A DNA stretch of 6,027 nt from Gammaproteobacteria bacterium (GCA_020630035.1 JAHDCB010000102.1:1-6027), one strand, 5' to 3'; numbered from the stretch's first letter, positions 1-5,954 are shown. The notes: generated by a model from the letters alone, not told the origin. Numbers and translations are program-made.

Positions 1-9
1 AGGGTTCAC
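1..9 (-). CDS. possible first codons of murF, cut by the window edge
   Basis: On the minus strand the murE stop TAG is immediately continued as TAGTGAACCCT, so a GTG sharing the G of the stop codon could start the next gene with Met-Asn-Pro. MurF (the ligase that adds D-Ala-D-Ala to the UDP-MurNAc-tripeptide) normally follows murE in gammaproteobacterial dcw clusters, and stop/start overlaps are the rule among the other genes here. Only three codons are visible and the upstream purine-rich stretch (AGAGAATAAG) is a modest ribosome binding site, so this is inference from gene order. The real murF start may lie just outside. Confidence 0.25.
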
Positions 10-1553
10 TATCTTATTCTCTGGTCTGAATTTTGTACCATAGGTAGATGTGACTTTCCGGCGTTTAGTATGGTGTTGACCTGCTCAAAATCGCTATAGG
101 GTTGGCGTTGGGTGCCGACCTCTTGGTAGGTCTCATGGCCTTTGCCGGCAATCAGCACCAGATCTTCTGGCTTGGCCGTCGTCAGTGCGGCGGCGATGGC
201 GGTTGGCCGGTGATGTTCCAGGTGTGCCTTGCCGGGCTGTGTCATCCCGGCCAGTATGTCGGCAGTGATCCGGGTGTTGCATTCGGTGCGTGGATTGTCG
301 TCAGTCACCCAGATCTGATCGGCCAGCTGTTCTGCGATGGCGCCCATTTGTGGGCGTTTGCCCGGATCGCGATCACCGCCGCAGCCGAATACGCAGATCA
401 GACGCCCGCTGACATGTTCGCGAGCGGCCTGCAACGTTTGTTGCAGTGCGTCTGGGGTATGCGCATAGTCGATCAGGATCTGCGGTTGTCCCGCGCCACC
501 GCCCAACTGGTGCATGCGCCCGGGAGCGCTGTGTACCTGGGTAAGGGCGGCATTCGCATCGGCTGGCGGGGTGCCTTGGCCGAGCAGGACACCCAGGGCC
601 AGTAGCAGGTTGTCTGCATTGTATCGGCCCCATAATGAGCTATGCAGGGTGCCATTACCCCAGCTGGACTGGTAATCGATGTGTAGCCCGGTACTGGTCG
701 TGCTGACCTGATCTGCCTGGATGTAATGTGCGCCGTGCTCGCAGGCGCGGCTACCGACAGCAATGATCTCGGGCACACTCAGTTGAGTGATGAGCTGTTG
801 GCCGAACGGATCATCGGTCTGGATCACGGCCTGCCCCAGGCCGGGGGTGTGGAACAGTCTGGCCTTGGCTGCACCATACGCAGCCATGCTGCCGTGGTAG
901 TCCTGGTGGTCGCGGGTCAGATTGGTGAATACGGCACTGGCAAAGCGCAGTCCGGCTACTCGCTCCTGTGCCAGGGCATGGGAGGAGACTTCCAGCATCA
1001 CCTGGCGAATGCCCTGGGTTCGTTGGCGCGCCAGTTCGGCATACAGGCTGATCAGGTCCGGTGTGGTATGGCGTGTATTGCGCAGTTCGTGTAGACGCCC
1101 GGTACCCAGGGTGCCGATGATCCCGGCCTGGCCGGGCGTCAGTTGTTCCAGTGCCTGTGCCAGGTAGTGGGTGACGCTGGTCTTGCCATTGGTGCCAGTG
1201 ACGCCGGTCAGTTGTATAGCCTGCCCGGGGTCGCCGTAGTATTGTTGTGCCAGCCGGGCGAGTTGCTGGCGTAATCCGGGATAGCTGATCAGGGGTATTG
1301 GCAGCTGTGCTGCCAGTGCCTGGATACGGACGGCTGGCCAGTCTGCGTCTGGTTCGGCCAGAATCGCAGCAGCCCCTTGTTGCTGTGCAGCATCCAGGTA
1401 TTGCAGGCCGTGGGTATTGGCACCTGGTAGTGCCAGGTACAGGTTGCCGCACTGTACGGTACGGCTGTCCTGGCTCAGGCCGCTGATGTGTCGGATCTGT
1501 TGCGCAGGTGTCAGTTGGTGTGGGGCGAGTAGCTCACCCAGGGTCTGGCTCAT
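9..1553 (-). CDS. murE: UDP-N-acetylmuramoyl-L-alanyl-D-glutamate--2,6-diaminopimelate ligase (MurE)
   Basis: Cytoplasmic ATP-dependent ligase that adds meso-diaminopimelate to UDP-MurNAc-L-Ala-D-Glu, the third amino acid step of peptidoglycan precursor synthesis. The product is 514 residues, normal for the family. Visible motifs: P-loop GVTGTNGKTS at 117-126, HTTPD at 162-166, EVSSHAL at 188-194, TNLTRDHQDYHGS at 210-222, the AAKARLF lysine at 230 (the position carbamylated in the family), DYAHTPDAL at 362-370, DNPR at 419-422, which marks meso-diaminopimelate rather than lysine specificity, and GKGHE at 470-474. I start at the ATG at 1551-1553 because AGAGGTG lies just upstream and MSQTLGELL looks like a family N terminus. 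An in-frame TTG at 1614-1616 would add 21 residues but has no such support. Unlike the upstream genes it does not overlap its neighbour: 234 bases separate it from ftsI. Confidence 0.97.
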   Translation of the reverse strand: MSQTLGELLAPHQLTPAQQIRHISGLSQDSRTVQCGNLYLALPGANTHGLQYLDAAQQQGAAAILAEPDADWPAVRIQALAAQLPIPLISYPGLRQQLARLAQQYYGDPGQAIQLTGVTGTNGKTSVTHYLAQALEQLTPGQAGIIGTLGTGRLHELRNTRHTTPDLISLYAELARQRTQGIRQVMLEVSSHALAQERVAGLRFASAVFTNLTRDHQDYHGSMAAYGAAKARLFHTPGLGQAVIQTDDPFGQQLITQLSVPEIIAVGSRACEHGAHYIQADQVSTTSTGLHIDYQSSWGNGTLHSSLWGRYNADNLLLALGVLLGQGTPPADANAALTQVHSAPGRMHQLGGGAGQPQILIDYAHTPDALQQTLQAAREHVSGRLICVFGCGGDRDPGKRPQMGAIAEQLADQIWVTDDNPRTECNTRITADILAGMTQPGKAHLEHHRPTAIAAALTTAKPEDLVLIAGKGHETYQEVGTQRQPYSDFEQVNTILNAGKSHLPMVQNSDQRIR

Positions 1554-1556
1554 CGG

Positions 1557-1563
1557 CACCTCT
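1557..1563 (-). promoter_or_regulatory. murE ribosome binding site
   Basis: The minus strand reads AGAGGTGCCG directly before ATG, placing the GAGG core five bases from the start codon. This is the clearest Shine-Dalgarno sequence in the window and decides the murE start in favour of the ATG at 1551-1553 over the TTG 63 bases upstream. A strong site fits a gene that is not translationally coupled to ftsI. Confidence 0.75.
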
Positions 1564-1594
1564 GAAAACTGCTCTTCTTGCAAATGTTTCGTTA

Positions 1595-1624
1595 ACTGAA
1601 GTCGCTCACTTGCCAAACTTCAGT
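1595..1624. repeat. 8-base inverted repeat (hairpin) upstream of murE
   Basis: ACTGAAGT at 1595-1602 and ACTTCAGT at 1617-1624 are perfect inverted repeats separated by 14 bases. In the murE transcript they would form an 8-base-pair stem about 40 bases ahead of the start codon, ending three bases from the outer arm of the larger inverted-repeat element. There is no U tract after it, so it is not a typical intrinsic terminator. Its role is unknown. It could be an mRNA structure that affects murE translation or stability, or a chance repeat. Confidence 0.45.
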
Positions 1625-1791
1625 ATCAGTGTTACCTGAGTCTGCTCTCCGAGGTACGCCATAAACCCATCCATGGGGACTCGGCTGCGGCCATCCAGGC
1701 CGCAGACGCCCTCGGAGAGCAGACTCAGGTAACACTCGTTATGTGCAGTGGAATAATCACCTGTGTGGCTATTTTCACGAGGTGGTCTCAT
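1606..1791 (-). CDS. doubtful 61-residue ORF spanning the ftsI-murE repeat
   Basis: An ATG at 1789-1791 overlaps the ftsI stop as ATGA and opens a 61-codon frame that ends at 1606, before the murE ribosome binding site. The overlap resembles the coupled starts of rsmH and ftsI. Against it, there is no Shine-Dalgarno sequence of its own, and more than half of the codons come from the inverted-repeat element, whose two arms are read through to give unrelated peptide segments. I see no known domain, signal peptide or membrane segment. It is most likely an accidental frame through a repeat. Confidence 0.12.
   Translation of the reverse strand: MRPPRENSHTGDYSTAHNECYLSLLSEGVCGLDGRSRVPMDGFMAYLGEQTQVTLILKFGK
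1628..1736. repeat. 109-base element with perfect 27-base inverted arms and two internal hairpins
   Basis: The arms at 1628-1654 and 1710-1736 are exact reverse complements over 27 bases, and pairing stops at both ends. Inside the 55-base centre there are two further stem-loops: CTGCGGCC at 1685-1692 pairs with GGCCGCAG at 1698-1705 around ATCCA, and CCCAT at 1666-1670 pairs with ATGGG at 1673-1677. The whole folds as a long stem carrying two short branches on either strand. It encodes no protein domain and has no T tract on either side. It sits alone in the only wide gap between dcw genes. The layout suggests a small non-autonomous mobile or REP-like repeat. I see no clear target-site duplication next to the arms. 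The class assignment is inference; the structure is read directly. Confidence 0.85.
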
Positions 1792-3470
1792 GTTGATTCT
1801 GGTGTGGGTGGTATCTGCATCAGTCGTAATGCTTCACGCATAATGTTGGCAAACACAGGCCCGGCCACGCGACCACCGTAATATTCTTTGGCGCCGGGTT
1901 CGTCGATCACGATTGCCAGAGCGAGGCGTGGTTGTTCAAGTGGTGCCAGGCCGACAAAGATCGCGCGGTAACGGTCTTCGCTGTAGCTCCCTCGGCGGAC
2001 TTTCCTGACGGTGCCGGTCTTGCCGGCGACTGGATAGCCGGGTACTGCAGCTTGTGGCGCGGTGCCGCCCGGACTGGCTACCCGGTGTAATAGTTGACGC
2101 ACGGTGCGGGCTGTGTCTCTGCTCAGGATGCGCTTGCCACTGGCTGGCCGGTCTTGTTTCAGCAGGCTGATGGGCAGTCGTACGCCATCATTCCCCAGGG
2201 TGGCATAGGCCCGAGCTAGTTGTAGCGTGGTGGCTGACAGGCCATAGCCGAATGCCAGACTGGCCTGGTCAATACGTGACCATTGGCTGTCGTGTGGCAG
2301 GTGTCCGGTCGCCTCGGCAGGAAAGCCGGTATGCAGACTCTGGCCAAAGCCGAATTGAGTCAGTTGTTGCCACAGGGTGGTTTTATCCAGGCTGAGGGCG
2401 ATTCTGGCGGCGCCTTCGTTGCTGGAGCGTCCGAGCAGGGTGGTGAGGTCGATCTGTCCCAGTTCGGTATGATCCTGAATGCGACGCTGGCCCAGTGTGA
2501 TCCAGCCGCTGGTGTCAACCTGGCTGTTTGCTTGTAACTGGCCGTGTTCCAGTGCGATGGCAACGATGAATGGCTTCATGGTTGAACCGGGTTCAAACAC
2601 ATCGGTGATGGCGCGGTTACGCAGGCTCGGACCCTGACGGGCGCTACGGTCATTTGGGTTGTAGCCCGGTTGGTTGACCATCGCCAGCACTTCGCCACTG
2701 GTCACGTCGAGGAGGACGGCGCTGCCACTGTCTGCCTGATGCCGGGTTACGGCAGCCTTCAGTTCGCGGTAGGCGATATATTGCAGCCGATGGTCCAGGC
2801 TCAGGATGAGAGGTTTGCCATCCTGTGCCAGGCGACTTTGCTGGTGTATCTGGATCGCCTTACCCTTGCCGTTACGAATCACCTGTACCTTACCGGTAAT
2901 ACCCTGCAGGTGTTCGTCGTAGGCGAGCTCCAGGCCTTCCTGTCCGCGTTGATTGGCAAAGCCGACGATCTGGCTGAAGATCTCGCTGGTTGGATAATAT
3001 CGGTGTAGTGTATCGGCCTCGCCGCGTACCCCTGGTATCTGGTGTGTCTTCAGCACAGCTTGTATATGGGTGGCCTGATCCGGGGGCAGACGCTTTTTCA
3101 GTACGGCATAATATTTATTTTTGTTCAGTTTCAGTTTCGCTTGTAAGCGACTGAGTGGCAGCCCCAGGGCCTGAGCGAGTGCTGGCAGGTTTGGATCCTG
3201 CGCAGTGAGTACCTTCGGGTTGGCAACAAAGGTGACCAGTGGGGTACTCAGAGCGAGTACAGTGCCGTGCCGGTCGGTGATTTCTCCCCGATAGGCGGGT
3301 TGCAGCTCGGTTTTGAGCTGCCAGTTCCGGCCTTTTTGTTGCAGTGTTTCTTGTTGCAGCAGCTGCTGATCTATGGCGCGCCAGCTCAGCAGGAGCGCGC
3401 TGAGTGCAAATAGCCCCAGTAGAAACCGGTGGCGTCCGGAAGGAGGTGTGACAGGTTTCCGGCGACTCAT
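1788..3470 (-). CDS. ftsI: septal peptidoglycan transpeptidase FtsI (penicillin-binding protein 3)
   Basis: Class B penicillin-binding protein that cross-links septal peptidoglycan in the periplasm together with FtsW. It has 560 residues, slightly shorter than the 588 of E. coli. A basic cytoplasmic N terminus leads into one membrane anchor at about 14-30. The non-catalytic pedestal begins with RGEITDRHGT at 61-70. The transpeptidase domain has the nucleophile motif STMK (Ser296-Lys299), SSN at 349-351 and KTG at 484-486, and ends with the family motif YYGGRVAGPVF at 530-540. The ATG at 3468-3470 overlaps the ftsL stop as ATGA and has no Shine-Dalgarno sequence, so translation is probably coupled to ftsL. 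A more upstream ATG (3594-3596) would add 42 residues inside ftsL and push the anchor away from the N terminus, so I reject it. All catalytic residues are present. Confidence 0.97.
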   Translation of the reverse strand: MSRRKPVTPPSGRHRFLLGLFALSALLLSWRAIDQQLLQQETLQQKGRNWQLKTELQPAYRGEITDRHGTVLALSTPLVTFVANPKVLTAQDPNLPALAQALGLPLSRLQAKLKLNKNKYYAVLKKRLPPDQATHIQAVLKTHQIPGVRGEADTLHRYYPTSEIFSQIVGFANQRGQEGLELAYDEHLQGITGKVQVIRNGKGKAIQIHQQSRLAQDGKPLILSLDHRLQYIAYRELKAAVTRHQADSGSAVLLDVTSGEVLAMVNQPGYNPNDRSARQGPSLRNRAITDVFEPGSTMKPFIVAIALEHGQLQANSQVDTSGWITLGQRRIQDHTELGQIDLTTLLGRSSNEGAARIALSLDKTTLWQQLTQFGFGQSLHTGFPAEATGHLPHDSQWSRIDQASLAFGYGLSATTLQLARAYATLGNDGVRLPISLLKQDRPASGKRILSRDTARTVRQLLHRVASPGGTAPQAAVPGYPVAGKTGTVRKVRRGSYSEDRYRAIFVGLAPLEQPRLALAIVIDEPGAKEYYGGRVAGPVFANIMREALRLMQIPPTPEST

Positions 3471-3739
3471 GGTTGAGTTGGCAGTGTCAGCGTAGCGACC
3501 TGTTTGGGGGTTTGCATCTGTAATTCTGTGCGTGCGCGGCGGTGGATTTCGCTCAGTGAACTGAGTGTCGCCAGCTCCAGTTGCAGACGTCCCCATTCAT
3601 CCGTGACCTGTTGTTGCTGCGTGCGCAATTGTTGTCGCTCAGTGAACAGGCTGCGGGTCTGGTGCCGGGCGGAGACCAGCATCACGCTGGTGCAGATAAT
3701 TGCCAGGCCCAGACAGGCGGGTAAGATCAGGCGTCGCAT
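3467..3739 (-). CDS. ftsL: cell division protein FtsL
   Basis: Small bitopic division protein that forms a complex with FtsB and FtsQ and activates FtsWI at the septum. The 90 residues comprise a two-arginine N terminus, a single membrane helix at about 4-23, and a glutamine-rich coiled coil at about 28-65. The stretch DEWGRLQLELATL (47-59) and the later TELQMQTP (71-78) match the conserved end of gammaproteobacterial FtsL; E. coli has EWRNLILEE and EKLQMQ at the same places. It is shorter than the 121 residues of E. coli mainly because the cytoplasmic tail is almost absent. The start overlaps the end of rsmH by 13 bases, with GAGAG upstream as ribosome binding site, and its stop overlaps the ftsI start. 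Confidence 0.93.
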   Translation of the reverse strand: MRRLILPACLGLAIICTSVMLVSARHQTRSLFTERQQLRTQQQQVTDEWGRLQLELATLSSLSEIHRRARTELQMQTPKQVATLTLPTQP

Positions 3740-4662
3740 TCAGTTCTCTCAGCAACACGCAGGATGGCGCTGCGAGCCCGTGGGTTGGCCTGAACTTCTG
3801 CGTCGCTGGCCTTGATCGGTTTGCCGATACGACGCAGTGCACCCTGTGTCTGCGCCTGACTGACCGGCACCGATTTTGGTAATTGCGGGCCTTGTGCCTG
3901 TTGGCGGATAAAGTGTTTGACGATGCGGTCTTCCAGTGAATGAAAACTGATCACGACCAGTCGCCCGCCGGGAGCCAGCAGCGTTGGGACATGCTGTAAT
4001 AGCTGATGTAGCGCACCCAGTTCATTATTCAGCGCAATCCGGATGGCCTGAAAGGTACGGGTTGCCGGGTGTTTGTGCCGCTCATGACGCGGTATGCTGT
4101 GTGCCACCAAATCTGCCAGGTGGCGGGTGCGCGTGATCGGTTGTTGTGCACGTTGCTGTAATATGTCGCGTGCAATCCGCCGGGCATATCGTTCTTCGCC
4201 ATACTCGCGCAACACTCGCACTAGCTCAGTCTCATCTACCTGTGCCAGCCAGTCAGCTGCAGTCATTCCCTGGCTGTTATCCATGCGCATATCCAGGGGG
4301 CCATCCTGCTGAAAGCTGAAGCCACGTTCGGCCTGGTCCAGTTGTGGTGAAGAGACACCCAGATCCAGCAATAAACCATGTACCTGGTGTTGCAGCCCAC
4401 GGGCCAGCAGTAGAGAATCCAGCGCAGCAAAATTGCCCTGGATCGCATGACATCGTGCATCGTCGTGAAACATCGCCTGAGCGACGGCAATAGCTGCCGG
4501 ATCCTGGTCCAGCGCGATCAGTTGCCCGGCCGGCCCCTGCTGTTGTCGGATCAGGCGGCTATGCCCGCCGCGTCCGAAGGTGCCGTCGACATAACAGCCG
4601 TCAGGCCGGATCGCCAGTGCCGCGACGGCCTCAGATAACAATACGGTCTGATGTTGGCTCAT
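3727..4662 (-). CDS. rsmH: 16S rRNA (cytosine(1402)-N(4))-methyltransferase RsmH (MraW)
   Basis: S-adenosylmethionine-dependent enzyme that N4-methylates C1402 of 16S rRNA in the decoding centre of the small subunit. Its 311 residues match the usual length (313 in E. coli). Motifs: N-terminal HQTVLLSEAV (4-13); the cofactor loop DGTFGRGGHS (26-35); the acidic LDQDP (51-55) at the end of the second strand; LLLDLGVSSPQLD (97-109) with RGFSFQQDGPLDMRMD (113-128); TRTFQAIRIALNNEL (201-215); and ISFHSLEDRIVKHF (238-251), the hallmark of the family. The ATG overlaps the mraZ stop as ATGA without a clear Shine-Dalgarno sequence, which points to coupling. Its 3' end contains the ftsL start. Nothing looks missing or altered. 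Confidence 0.97.
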   Translation of the reverse strand: MSQHQTVLLSEAVAALAIRPDGCYVDGTFGRGGHSRLIRQQQGPAGQLIALDQDPAAIAVAQAMFHDDARCHAIQGNFAALDSLLLARGLQHQVHGLLLDLGVSSPQLDQAERGFSFQQDGPLDMRMDNSQGMTAADWLAQVDETELVRVLREYGEERYARRIARDILQQRAQQPITRTRHLADLVAHSIPRHERHKHPATRTFQAIRIALNNELGALHQLLQHVPTLLAPGGRLVVISFHSLEDRIVKHFIRQQAQGPQLPKSVPVSQAQTQGALRRIGKPIKASDAEVQANPRARSAILRVAERTECDA

Positions 4663-5117
4663 AAGGCCAGCGCACTCAGCTCAGTGGATACCTCGGAATC
4701 TGGTTGTTGGGCCGCAGCGATATTTTGTGCTTGTAAGGCAGACCAGGTGTCGGCATCCCAGACCTCAAATTTATTCACTAGGCCGACCAGAGCGATTTTT
4801 TTACTTAAGCCAGCCTGAGCGCGTAGTTCGCTGGCGATGGCGATGCGCCCCTGTCCATCCGGCTCCAGCACACAGGCAGAACCGAGCAACAGGCGCTGCA
4901 GGGTGCGATTTTCCGGCTTCAGCGGCGGGAGAGCGGCAACTTGTTGAGCAATCGGCAGCCAGGTTTGTTCAGGGTATAACCATAAACAAGTGTCGCGAGG
5001 GTTGATTGTCAGCACCACCCGCGTCTGGTCAGAGGACGCCAGGGTATCCCGGTATTTAGCCGGTATCGCCATGCGGCCTTTGTTGTCCAGGTTGAGGGTA
5101 TGAGTGCCTAGTAGCAT
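4659..5117 (-). CDS. mraZ: transcriptional regulator MraZ
   Basis: DNA-binding protein of the AbrB/SpoVT-like fold that forms ring oligomers and in E. coli represses its own dcw operon. At 152 residues it has the same length as E. coli MraZ. Two tandem half-domains are visible, each with the DxKGR-type signature: LDNKGRMAIPAKYRD at 10-24 and PDGQGRIAIASELR at 86-99. I chose the ATG at 5115-5117 because MLLGTHTLNLDNKGR aligns with the family start. The frame stays open 39 codons further upstream to a TTG inside the operator, which would lie near or before the start of transcription. No good Shine-Dalgarno sequence precedes the ATG (the bases read CTTCAGCTACCCGT). It is first in the operon, downstream of its own predicted boxes, so autoregulation is likely. 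Confidence 0.96.
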   Translation of the reverse strand: MLLGTHTLNLDNKGRMAIPAKYRDTLASSDQTRVVLTINPRDTCLWLYPEQTWLPIAQQVAALPPLKPENRTLQRLLLGSACVLEPDGQGRIAIASELRAQAGLSKKIALVGLVNKFEVWDADTWSALQAQNIAAAQQPDSEVSTELSALAL

Positions 5118-5256
5118 ACGGGTAGCTGAAGGGATGAGATTAAGGGTACCCCCGAAAACTGCACGTTCGTGATGTTTTCCAAGATACCTTGTATGACTGC
5201 GGGTATCGCTGGGTGATATAGTTGTATGCCACAATTCCCCACTTTACCCCACTTTG
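5118..5256 (-). other. predicted untranslated leader of mraZ
   Basis: If transcription starts about seven bases after the predicted -10 box, the mraZ mRNA has a leader of roughly 139 bases. It begins with the MraZ boxes and contains two small palindromes, CACGTTCGTG at 5162-5171 and GGGTACCC at 5144-5151. I see no known riboswitch, no leader peptide with a ribosome binding site, and no terminator. The leader coordinates rest on the promoter prediction. Confidence 0.4.
5227..5251 (-). promoter_or_regulatory. MraZ operator: three boxes with 10-base period
   Basis: The minus strand reads TGGGG, TAAAG, TGGGG, AATTG, TGGCA at 5251 down to 5227, that is three TGGGN-type boxes separated by exactly five bases; the third is degenerate. 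E. coli MraZ is known to bind TGGGN direct repeats with 5-base spacers upstream of its gene. The boxes lie just downstream of the predicted -10 sequence, over the start of transcription, so bound MraZ would be placed to block initiation or promoter escape. The repeats are seen directly; the binding is inferred from the family. Confidence 0.85.
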
Positions 5257-5262
5257 CCATCT

Positions 5263-5291
5263 ATAGTAGGCTGAGTCAGGGTTTCGGTCAA
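5263..5291 (-). promoter_or_regulatory. sigma70-like promoter of the dcw operon (Pmra)
   Basis: On the minus strand TTGACC (5291-5286) and TACTAT (5268-5263) are separated by 17 bases, close to the consensus -35 and -10 hexamers at the ideal distance. Transcription would start near 5256, immediately before the MraZ boxes. It is the best promoter match I found upstream of mraZ. No other clear promoter was noticed within the packed genes, although internal ones cannot be excluded by eye. Confidence 0.75.
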
Positions 5292-5341
5292 GTGCTATCC
5301 AGGATAAAAAGTCAATATGCTCAGTTACTTACCGCTCAATT

Positions 5342-5412
5342 GCAAATAAAAACATTTGCCTGGTTATGAAACTTAAAGTGAATTCTGAACTGAACCAGGG
5401 CAAAAAATTTGC
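5342..5412. repeat. nested GCAAA/TTTGC inverted repeats between mraZ and yceD
   Basis: Three overlapping inverted repeats are visible. GCAAAT (5342-5347) pairs with ATTTGC (5354-5359) across six bases. GCAAA (5400-5404) pairs with TTTGC (5408-5412) across three. TTTGCCTGGTT (5355-5365) pairs with AACCAGGGCAAA (5393-5404) with one bulged base and a 27-base loop. They fill the spacer between the two divergent promoters. On the minus strand the CCTGGTT/AACCAGG stem is followed by a T-rich run, so a relic terminator is one reading, and a binding site for a dimeric regulator is another. No function is established. Confidence 0.45.
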
Positions 5413-5438
5413 TTGTGCTGTGTCTTATACATTAAAAT
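5409..5438 (+). promoter_or_regulatory. candidate yceD promoter giving a near-leaderless mRNA
   Basis: TTGCTT (5409-5414) and TAAAAT (5433-5438) are separated by 18 bases and would start transcription near 5445, about three bases before the yceD ATG. No Shine-Dalgarno sequence is present before that ATG, which agrees with a leaderless or near-leaderless message. The hexamers are moderate matches in an AT-rich region where chance matches are common, so the call is tentative. I saw no better promoter further upstream on this strand. Confidence 0.4.
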
Positions 5439-5447
5439 TAACCAGTT

Positions 5448-5954
5448 ATGCCTGAAGAGAAGTGTTTGTATCCCTTCAAACTGTGTCAGCAGGGTACGCG
5501 GCTGCATGGGCAAGTGATGCTGGCAGATTTGCCAGACGTGGCGTCTGTGTTGTCGTCGGATCATGGTGCGGTCACGTATGACCTGACGTGTGACTATGAC
5601 GATCAGGATATTGCGCGGTTACGTTTGCAGGTGACTGCAGAGCTGTCTCTGCTATGTCAGCGTTGCCTGCAGCCACTGATCTGGCCGGTAGATTGTGTGA
5701 CGTTGCTGTCACCAGTCCGTACCGATGCAGCGGAGCAGCAGTTGCCGACAGCCTATGAGCCGTTGCGGGTTGCGGAAACCGGTGCTGTCCGGCTGACAGA
5801 CCTGCTGGTTGAAGAGCTCTGGTTAGCCATACCGCAGTTGCCCAGGCATACAACAGCTTGTGTGACTCAGGTTGATGCCCCTGCGGTTGAGGATCCCGTC
5901 TCTGCAAAACCCAGCCCGTTTGCTGTGTTGCGTGAGTTACGGTGTGAACCTTAA
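5448..5954 (+). CDS. yceD: YceD family (DUF177) protein, large-subunit rRNA accumulation protein
   Basis: YceD homologues are needed for normal 23S rRNA levels; the molecular activity is not well defined. The 168 residues compare with 173 in E. coli. Matching landmarks are the CQRC motif (Cys70 and Cys73), the segment LSPVRTDAAEQQLPTAYEPL (87-106), the acidic LLVEELWLAIPQLPRH (119-134) with Cys138 shortly after, and the C-terminal PSPFAVLREL (155-164). The start is fixed by an in-frame TAA at 5439-5441, three codons upstream of the ATG. There is no Shine-Dalgarno sequence. In most gammaproteobacteria the gene precedes rpmF, plsX and the fab genes; here it is divergent from mraZ and no rpmF start appears in the 73 bases downstream. 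The stop codon lies in a TTAA that may belong to a repeat. Confidence 0.92.
   Translation: MPEEKCLYPFKLCQQGTRLHGQVMLADLPDVASVLSSDHGAVTYDLTCDYDDQDIARLRLQVTAELSLLCQRCLQPLIWPVDCVTLLSPVRTDAAEQQLPTAYEPLRVAETGAVRLTDLLVEELWLAIPQLPRHTTACVTQVDAPAVEDPVSAKPSPFAVLRELRCEP

Noticed and set aside
102..605. Open frame of 167 codons on the plus strand inside murE
   Set aside because: It lies wholly antisense to a complete, motif-rich murE and shows no recognisable domain; it is a shadow of the coding frame.
811..1452. Open frame of 213 codons on the minus strand in another frame of murE
   Set aside because: Arginine- and proline-rich out-of-frame translation of murE without domain features.
1554..1616. N-terminal extension of murE from the in-frame TTG at 1614-1616
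   Set aside because: The 21 added residues do not resemble MurE, the TTG is a rare start without a ribosome binding site, and the ATG at 1551-1553 has AGAGGTG directly upstream.
1628..1736. Intrinsic terminator after ftsI
   Set aside because: The stem is far longer than a normal terminator, carries two inner hairpins, and neither side has a T tract, so a repeat element fits better.
3471..3596. Longer ftsI from the ATG at 3594-3596
   Set aside because: It would overlap ftsL by about 130 bases and add a 42-residue polar tail. The ATG at 3468-3470 forms an ATGA overlap with ftsL and puts the membrane anchor near the N terminus, as usual.
5118..5234. Longer mraZ from the in-frame TTG at 5232-5234
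   Set aside because: The codon lies among the predicted MraZ boxes, the added residues are not MraZ-like, and the length from 5117 equals that of E. coli MraZ.
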